Positions 32,399 through 37,484 of a stretch of 37,484 bases of DNA are shown here, piece after piece. The stretch's first letter is position 1, and each line of letters opens with the position of its first letter. Made by a program: the position numbers and the translations under genes. Origin of the DNA: Acidobacteriota bacterium. Its GTDB lineage: Bacteria > Acidobacteriota > Vicinamibacteria > Vicinamibacterales > JAKQTR01. The notes beneath the pieces were generated by a model. That model did no database searches, was not told where the DNA came from, and saw nothing but the letters and a program-made list of their open reading frames with translations. The DNA lies in NCBI GenBank assembly GCA_026393755.1, contig JAPKZO010000017.1:170622-208105 (forward strand), written 5' to 3'.

Positions 32399-35300
32399 GT
32401 GCCGACGGTCTCCATCGACAATCCGATTCTCAACTCGCCGTATCGCGACCCGAGCCGTCACTTCCGGTTCGACGATGAGGGCATCACCAACGAGATCATT
32501 GAGAAGCGGCGGCTGAGCGGGTATTTCGTTCCAATCCCCCAACCGAAGAAGAGGGGCACGCAGCTGTCCTTCGGCACGGAGTGGACCGACGGCCGCTTCA
32601 AGGAAACCGATTTCATCAATCGCATCCGCGACCGGGTCGGACAGTGGCGGCAGGGCGGACACGTTGGCGTGACGACCGTCACCCGGCGGCTGGTCGACTA
32701 CTGGACGGCAGGCGGGCGCGACAAGCCGCTCTTCTTCTGCCAGATTGAGGCGGTTGAAACCGCCATCTATCTCGCCGAAGTGGCACGCAAGTACGGCGAT
32801 GCCTGGGTCGAGAACGAACTTCGGACCGCCAACGACAGCGCCAACCCCGGCCTGCCGCGCATCGCGTTCAAGATGGCCACCGGCAGCGGCAAGACGCTCG
32901 TGATGGCGATGCTCATCGCGTGGCAGGCGCTCAACAAGCTGCACGACCGCCAGGACGCACGCTTCTCGGACGCCTTCCTCATCGTCACCCCGGGTATCAC
33001 CATTCGCGATCGTCTCCGCGTGCTGCTGCCGTCCGACCCCGACAACTACTACCGCCAGCGCGACATCCTTCCGCCCGATCTGCTGGAACGCCTCGCGCAG
33101 GCGCGCATCCTCGTCACCAATTTCCACGGCTTCCTGCCCCGCGATCGCGGTGATGCGGCGCGCCTCACCAAGGCCATTCTCACGCGCGGCGCAGCCAGCG
33201 CCTTCGTGGAATCGCCAGCCGAGGTTGTCCGTCGCGTGTGCCGCGACTTGAGCGGCAAGAAGAACCTCGTGATCCTCAACGACGAGGCGCACCACTGCTA
33301 CCGCGGCAAGCCGACCGAGGCGGTTGACGACGGAGCGGATGGTGGGAAGCTGAGCGGCGACGAGCGAGTCGAAGCGGAAAAGCGCGACGAGGAGGCAAGA
33401 GTCTGGATCTCGGGCCTTGAGGCCGTCAAGGACAAGATGGGGATCCGCGCCATCTATGATCTGTCGGCGACGCCGTTCTTCCTGCGTGGCTCGGGCTACT
33501 CGGAAGGCACGCTGTTCCCCTGGGTGGTATCCGACTTCTCGCTCATCGACGCGATCGAATCTGGCATTGTGAAAGTGCCCCGCGTGCCGGTGGCCGACGA
33601 TTCGATGACCGGGGAGCTGCCGACGTATCGCGAACTCTGGCCGCGAATCCGCGACGGGCTGCCCCGCAAGGGCCGGAAGACCGATGACGTCAGCGGCGAG
33701 CCGAAACTGCCGGCCGAGCTGCAGGGCGCCATCCACAGTTTGTACGGACATTACGAGAAGGCCTTTGCACGCTGGCAGGCCAACTCGGAGGCGCAGGCGC
33801 GCGGATTAACCCCGCCCGTCTTCGTTGTGGTGTGTGCGAACACGAACATCTCGAAGCTCGTGTTCGACTACGTCGCCGGCTGGGAGAAACCGCTGCCCGA
33901 TGGCCGACATGTCCTTGTTCCGGGACAGTTGCCGTTGTTCAGCAACGTGGACGGCGAGCGTTGGATCAACCGTCCCAACACGATGCTCATCGACTCGCGG
34001 CAACTTGAATCCGGCGAAGGAATGAGCGCGGACTTCAAGAAGATCGCAGCGACCGAGATCGAGGAGTTCAAGGCCGAATATCGCGCCCGCTTTCCTGGAC
34101 GCGATACTGACTCACTCGAAGACGAAGACCTCTTGCGGGAAGTGATGAACACCGTCGGCAAGTCGGGAAAGCTCGGCGAGCACATCCGATGCGTAGTGTC
34201 GGTCTCGATGCTGACGGAAGGCTGGGACGCCAACACGGTGACGCACATCCTCGGCGTGCGTGCGTTCGGCACTCAGTTGCTGTGCGAGCAGGTGGTGGGC
34301 CGCGGCCTCAGGCGCATGAGCTACGCGGTGAACGAAGATGGGCTGTTCGAACCCGAGTATGCCGAGGTGTATGGCGTGCCGTTCTCGTTTATCCCGACAT
34401 CGGGATCGGGCGTCGATCCGAAACCGCCACGCCTGTCGACGCGTGTCCGGGCTCTCGACGAACGCCGCACTTGTGAAATCACCTTCCCGCGCGTCACCGG
34501 CTACCGCTACGACATCGCCGCCGAGCGCTTGACGGCGACGTTCACCGGCAATTCGCGCTACGTGCTCTCCACCGAGAGCATCGCCACCATCACCGAGCTT
34601 CGGGCCATCGTCGGCGAGGAGAGCATCCATACGCTCGACGAGCTGAAGAACCGGCGGGTGAACGAAGTGGCATTCCTGCTAGCCAAGCGGACGCTCGAGC
34701 GCTACTTTCCGGCCGAGACGGGTCCAAGCGGCTCGGCCGCCCTGAGCGAATCGACGATCCAACATGAGCTGAAGGGCCTCTCGCCTGCTGGCTCACGTCC
34801 CTGGCTCTTCCCGCAGCTGCTCTCGATCACGAAGGCGTGGCTGTCCCAATGCCTCGTGTGCAAGGACCACACGTTCCCACAGCTCTTGCTGTTGGCCGAA
34901 TTCGCCCATGACGCGTGCGATTGCATCTACCGGTCGATTGTTTCTGGCAGCGAAGGAGCCAGCACGCTGAAGCCCATCCTTCGACCTTACGACACCGTGG
35001 GCTCCACGCGCTTCGTAGACTTCGACACGATTCGTCCGGTGTGGAGCACGCGCGCAGACAAGTGCCACGTCTCCCACGTCGTCGCCGACACCGGCGCGTG
35101 GGAGCAGAAGCTAGCCCAGGTTCTCGAGGAACTGCCCGAGGTGGTCTCTTACGTCAAGAATCACAACCTGGGACTGGTTATTCCGTACACGCTCAACGGG
35201 GACGAACACGCCTACTACCCGGACTTCGTCGCTCACGTCGACGACGGCCATGGCCCGGGCGACTTGTTGAACCTGCTCATCGAGGTGAGCGGCGAGGCGC

Positions 35301-35494
35301 GCAAGGACAAGGCGGCAAAGGTGGCAACGGCGCAGGCACTCTGGGTGCCCGCCATTAACAGCCACGGCGGATTCGGCCGTTGGGCGTTTGTGGAGATCAC
35401 GGACGTCTACGACGCGATTGGGGACATTCGAAAGGCGCGAGGCCTGAGGCGTGAGGGAAAGACGGCGGGAGAGGAGCGAACTACTTCTGCGTAA
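32399..35494 (+). CDS. Res-like DEAD/DEAH helicase-nuclease (type III restriction Res, BPTD_3080-like family)
   Basis: A 1031-residue SF2 helicase with a C-terminal nuclease. Walker A MATGSGKT (GSGK 162-165), DEAH box NDEAHH (295-298), SAT motif (356-358), and motif VI QVVGRGLRR near 634-640. The C-terminus shows YYPDF near 940 and LLIEVSGEARKDKAAK near 959-974, the D-(x)n-E-x-K arrangement of a PD-(D/E)XK nuclease. The N-terminus (DNPILNSPYRDPSRHFRFDDEGIT) is that of the stand-alone Res-like family. It starts with GTG 9 bp after ygeW without a clear Shine-Dalgarno, and overlaps the convergent toxin gene by 14 bp. No methyltransferase (Mod) gene lies within the window. Likely cuts foreign DNA; its specificity partner is unknown. 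Confidence 0.88.
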   Translation: MPTVSIDNPILNSPYRDPSRHFRFDDEGITNEIIEKRRLSGYFVPIPQPKKRGTQLSFGTEWTDGRFKETDFINRIRDRVGQWRQGGHVGVTTVTRRLVDYWTAGGRDKPLFFCQIEAVETAIYLAEVARKYGDAWVENELRTANDSANPGLPRIAFKMATGSGKTLVMAMLIAWQALNKLHDRQDARFSDAFLIVTPGITIRDRLRVLLPSDPDNYYRQRDILPPDLLERLAQARILVTNFHGFLPRDRGDAARLTKAILTRGAASAFVESPAEVVRRVCRDLSGKKNLVILNDEAHHCYRGKPTEAVDDGADGGKLSGDERVEAEKRDEEARVWISGLEAVKDKMGIRAIYDLSATPFFLRGSGYSEGTLFPWVVSDFSLIDAIESGIVKVPRVPVADDSMTGELPTYRELWPRIRDGLPRKGRKTDDVSGEPKLPAELQGAIHSLYGHYEKAFARWQANSEAQARGLTPPVFVVVCANTNISKLVFDYVAGWEKPLPDGRHVLVPGQLPLFSNVDGERWINRPNTMLIDSRQLESGEGMSADFKKIAATEIEEFKAEYRARFPGRDTDSLEDEDLLREVMNTVGKSGKLGEHIRCVVSVSMLTEGWDANTVTHILGVRAFGTQLLCEQVVGRGLRRMSYAVNEDGLFEPEYAEVYGVPFSFIPTSGSGVDPKPPRLSTRVRALDERRTCEITFPRVTGYRYDIAAERLTATFTGNSRYVLSTESIATITELRAIVGEESIHTLDELKNRRVNEVAFLLAKRTLERYFPAETGPSGSAALSESTIQHELKGLSPAGSRPWLFPQLLSITKAWLSQCLVCKDHTFPQLLLLAEFAHDACDCIYRSIVSGSEGASTLKPILRPYDTVGSTRFVDFDTIRPVWSTRADKCHVSHVVADTGAWEQKLAQVLEELPEVVSYVKNHNLGLVIPYTLNGDEHAYYPDFVAHVDDGHGPGDLLNLLIEVSGEARKDKAAKVATAQALWVPAINSHGGFGRWAFVEITDVYDAIGDIRKARGLRREGKTAGEERTTSA

Positions 35495-35921
35495 CGATTC
35501 GGACCAGCGCGCTTCTTGTGATCGTGGCAATGAACGCGCCACGTTGGCGACAGATGCGGCGGATTTTGGGGAGCGCCCGAACCAGCAGCGTGGCTTGTTC
35601 GGGCCCCTGAAGATCCCCACATGTCAGCACGAAGGCTCTGGCCCCTGACGACAGGATGGCTTCGAGTTCCAGTGGCCGGCGGCGCACATGCCGGTCTTTC
35701 GTCAGCACAACCCACCGGCGCTGCCCTACCAATGGCAGCCACTCGGCATCAATTGTACCTGGGGCGAAGTGCTCGTGATGGACTTCCACGGAGGCACCTG
35801 CGTCTCGCAGAGCCCGGGGAACCAGGTGCCGACCCAGGCACTCGTCGATGAAGAGTACGAGCCGAGGCTCAGGCCGCTTCGCAGCGGATCGCTTCCTGGA
35901 TTTCCGCCGGTTTGCGCTCAT
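35481..35921 (-). CDS. PIN-like toxin, VapC45/DUF5615-type
   Basis: A 146-residue PIN-like RNase toxin of the VapC45/DUF5615 group. Its core begins with 'LVLFIDECLGRHLVPRALRDAGASVEVHHEHFAPGTIDAEWLPLVGQRRWVVLTKDRHV', with acidic residues in FIDE and TKD positions expected for a PIN metal site, then a basic C-terminus. The ATG at 35921 (MSANRRK) is chosen; an ATG at 35957 would lengthen it by 12 residues without family match, and neither has a convincing Shine-Dalgarno. The gene overlaps the end of the antitoxin gene by about 50 bp, a sign of tight coupling in a toxin-antitoxin pair, and overlaps the Res-like gene tail by 14 bp on the opposite strand. An RNase toxin role is inferred from family. 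Confidence 0.78.
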   Translation of the reverse strand: MSANRRKSRKRSAAKRPEPRLVLFIDECLGRHLVPRALRDAGASVEVHHEHFAPGTIDAEWLPLVGQRRWVVLTKDRHVRRRPLELEAILSSGARAFVLTCGDLQGPEQATLLVRALPKIRRICRQRGAFIATITRSALVRIVTQK

Positions 35922-36603
35922 AGTCGTATGCGAGATCCTCGATCGACTCACCGGCATTAAAGCGTTCCGCCACTTCGATCGTGGGAATTCCTGACCCCGA
36001 GATCACCGGACGCCCGAAGGCGACACGCGGGTCGATCGAGACGAATCGGGGATACCCACCGAGCGTCTGCTGGCCTGGGGCGTCTCCGCCTCGTTTGCGC
36101 ATGAACGGGAACAGACGCACCGCAACACCGTGTTGATCGCGATCGATTCGCTTCAAGTACGCATCCAGCATCGTCCTCATCGCCAATTGGCCATGCCGCG
36201 ACGCGTTGATGAGCGTGCCATACTCGCGAACGAATACATCAGTCCCATCCGTCTCCATCGCGTGATCAACCAGCGGGTGGGGTGAATCGAATTCAGTCTG
36301 GAGGTACTCGATGGCTGCTCGAATCCGACGCATCTCGACGTGATGATGGCGGCGGATCGCATCGAGGACATGTACCTCGACAATGTTGATGAAGGACAAC
36401 AGATGGCTGGCCGGGTCGGCGGCCGGGATCACCGGCCGCAGACGCCGCCCCGCGCGCGGACCGGCGCCCGACCGTCCGAATACCCACGCCCGAATCGTGT
36501 TCTCTGGCACCCGAAGGTAGTGGGCAGCATCGAGCGCGTTGTAGGCTGGAATGGCCCGGGGATCCCGGCCCCCGTACGGATCGCTCTTGCGCAGAATTAC
36601 CAT
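35869..36603 (-). CDS. DUF433 antitoxin, VapB45-like, with N-terminal HTH
   Basis: A 244-residue protein. The C-terminal ~70 residues are a DUF433 domain ('PRFVSIDPRVAFGRPVISGSGIPTIEVAERFNAGESIEDLAYDYERKPAEIQEAIRCE'). The N-terminus holds a MerR/excisionase-like helix-turn-helix ('YNALDAAHYLRVPENTIRAWVFG', about 20-43), so the protein both neutralises the toxin and probably represses its own promoter, as in M. tuberculosis VapBC45. The middle region is helical and unassigned. It precedes and overlaps the PIN-like toxin gene. The promoter should lie within 36604-36801, shared with the divergent gene at 36802. Confidence 0.83.
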   Translation of the reverse strand: MVILRKSDPYGGRDPRAIPAYNALDAAHYLRVPENTIRAWVFGRSGAGPRAGRRLRPVIPAADPASHLLSFINIVEVHVLDAIRRHHHVEMRRIRAAIEYLQTEFDSPHPLVDHAMETDGTDVFVREYGTLINASRHGQLAMRTMLDAYLKRIDRDQHGVAVRLFPFMRKRGGDAPGQQTLGGYPRFVSIDPRVAFGRPVISGSGIPTIEVAERFNAGESIEDLAYDYERKPAEIQEAIRCEAA

Positions 36604-36801
36604 GGTGTGTAGGTTCTCCCCCGCAACAGCGGTGGTTCGAGGAAGATGTTACCGCGAAGCTCGATTCCCAGCAACGCGGCATGGCCAGACGTCGTGCGTC
36701 AATTTGGGCCGTGCAGAAAGCTGGCTAGAAACATGGCCTGCCGCAAAACTCCTGCCGCAAAGCTCGCGCCAGTCCCCTTTAGCATGTGTTAGGCTGACCG
36801 G

Positions 36802-37014
36802 ATGGAGTTCGCGGTGATCAGACAACGAATCACCGATTCTGCGGTCGATTTCGCGCTCAACGCATTCTGGGTTGCGGTCGCGGGGGCGGCCGTAACCGCA
36901 GTAGCAGTCTGCTACGTATTCTGGCGCGGCCTGTCTGAAAAGTTGGTCTGGGCGCTATCGGCGTCGTTCGCGACATTTCATGCGCATTGCCGGAAGGACT
37001 GCTGCGATGATTGA
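36802..37014 (+). CDS. Small single-pass membrane protein of unknown function
   Basis: A 70-residue protein with one strong membrane segment (about 18-42, ALNAFWVAVAGAAVTAVAVCYVFW) and a short C-terminal tail rich in Cys and His (HAHCRKDCCDD). I do not recognise a family. It starts with ATG 198 bp upstream of nothing else on the plus strand and is divergent from the antitoxin gene. Its stop overlaps the start of the next gene by 8 bp (ATGATTGA), so the two are translated together. The base composition is a little less GC-rich than in the housekeeping genes. Probably a real small gene because of the coupling, but low certainty. Confidence 0.5.
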   Translation: MEFAVIRQRITDSAVDFALNAFWVAVAGAAVTAVAVCYVFWRGLSEKLVWALSASFATFHAHCRKDCCDD

Positions 37015-37345
37015 GCGGCGCGCCCTCCGCATGGAGGTTTGTGGAGGCAAGTTCTCTGACAGCGTTGATGCTCTCACGACAAACACCACCAACTGGTTGA
37101 GCTGGATGAAGGCGAAGGGTAATCCAATTGAATCCGATGAATTCACGGGAGCAATCACGTCTCTACGTGGGGCAACATCGGGAGCATTGCCTACCGTTCG
37201 GTCATTTAGAGATGCGACAAAGATCACGCGGGATTTCAGCGCGGAGATGGATCTTGCAGCCGGGCGATTGGTGTTGGCGCTAGATCGTGTGATCGCAGGA
37301 ATGGAACGGACCGTCGCATTCTGTGATGGACTCACTCAAGCTTAG
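37007..37345 (+). CDS. Hypothetical protein coupled to the small membrane protein
   Basis: A 112-residue soluble-looking protein. The start ATG at 37007 is chosen because GGAAGGA lies about 9 bases upstream and it overlaps the stop of the 36802 gene by 8 bp; an upstream ATG at 36980 would add nine residues. It is predicted to be mainly helical ('TTNTTNWLSWMKAKGN', 'SFRDATKITRDFSAEMDLAAGRLVLALDRVIAGMERTVAFCD'), with no motif I recognise. It sits next to the left end of an insertion sequence. Function unknown; could pair with the membrane protein at 36802. Confidence 0.55.
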   Translation: MIERRALRMEVCGGKFSDSVDALTTNTTNWLSWMKAKGNPIESDEFTGAITSLRGATSGALPTVRSFRDATKITRDFSAEMDLAAGRLVLALDRVIAGMERTVAFCDGLTQA

Positions 37346-37400
37346 GGCTTGTCAGGAAATAACTGATTGATATTAACTCTCGCGGGTGGTAGCTTGACCT
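37346..37400 (+). mobile_element. Probable left end of an ISAzo13-type insertion sequence
   Basis: The 55 bp between the preceding stop and the transposase start are AT-richer (GTCAGGAAATAACTGATTGA) than surrounding DNA and probably include the left terminal repeat. The right end lies outside the window, so the repeat cannot be confirmed. Confidence 0.4.
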
Positions 37401-37484
37401 GTGCAATTTGCCACCCTGCGCTCCAAGTACACCGCGCTGGCACCCGTACTCACGGAACGGTCTCGGCGCGTCTGGGCGGCGACC
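37401..37484 (+). CDS. ISAzo13 family transposase, N-terminal fragment (continues beyond window)
   Basis: The frame from GTG at 37401 is open for 28 codons to the window end. It encodes TLRSKYTALAPVLTERSRR and then VWAAT, which has the conserved opening of ISAzo13-type transposases (L-x-x-K-Y-x-x-L-x-P-x-L-x-E-R-x-R-R-x-W-A). No clear Shine-Dalgarno precedes the GTG, and the true start may lie a few codons away. Whether the element is complete cannot be told. Confidence 0.7.
   Translation, partial: MQFATLRSKYTALAPVLTERSRRVWAAT

Noticed and set aside
31943-33751. Long minus-strand open frame (602 codons) opposite ygeW and the Res-like gene
   Set aside because: Spans two well-supported genes on the other strand and has no recognisable domain.
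1-37484. tRNA, rRNA genes and CRISPR arrays
   Set aside because: Looked for on both strands; no cloverleaf, rRNA core or regularly spaced direct repeats were noticed.

Overview
The window is a stretch of a high-GC bacterial chromosome. Its gene style fits Acidobacteriota, most likely a Vicinamibacteria-like soil or sediment lineage. The pointers are a TIGR02999-type ECF sigma factor paired with a membrane Ser/Thr kinase, large exported S9 and M14 peptidases carrying Gly/Arg- or Gly/Ala-rich inserts, and short palindromic repeats scattered between and inside genes. This placement is inference; there is no rRNA or ribosomal protein gene here to confirm it.

Layout. 1-3434: the start of a CDP-alcohol phosphatidyltransferase, an exported protein of unknown function, and a sigma factor/kinase pair. 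3675-5903: a tandem, eukaryote-type 6-phosphofructokinase. 6026-12977 (minus strand): an apparent transcription unit reading parC, parE, a NYN-LOTUS predicted RNase, and a double FKBP prolyl isomerase. 13154-21022: a Nudix hydrolase, an exported S9 peptidase, a roughly 700-bp non-coding stretch, a small exported protein, and an M14 peptidase. 21157-23455: ispG divergent from a zeta-crystallin-like quinone reductase.

23506-32389 is the most coherent block. Six plus-strand genes encode a threonine-synthase-like PLP enzyme, SsnA aminohydrolase, an XdhD-like molybdenum hydroxylase, a cysteine-synthase-like PLP enzyme, YgeY hydrolase and YgeW carbamoyltransferase. This matches the core of the ygeW-ygeX-ygeY-hyuA-ygfK-ssnA-xdhD purine/uric-acid catabolic cluster known from enterobacteria and gut anaerobes. 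Here ygeX is absent and two other fold-type II PLP enzymes sit in the cluster. No hydantoinase, YgfK or FAD subunit lies in the window. The likely scheme is oxidation of a purine-type ring by the Mo enzyme, ring opening and deamination by SsnA and YgeY, beta-elimination by a PLP enzyme, and carbamoyl transfer by YgeW.

32399-37484 is an accessory tail: a Res-like helicase-nuclease without a visible methyltransferase, a convergent VapBC45-like toxin-antitoxin pair, two small overlapping unknown genes, and the start of an ISAzo13-type transposase cut by the window end. Palindromic repeats of a GGGCACGGCATGCCGTGCCC family occur at four places, one of them inside the xdhD-like coding sequence.
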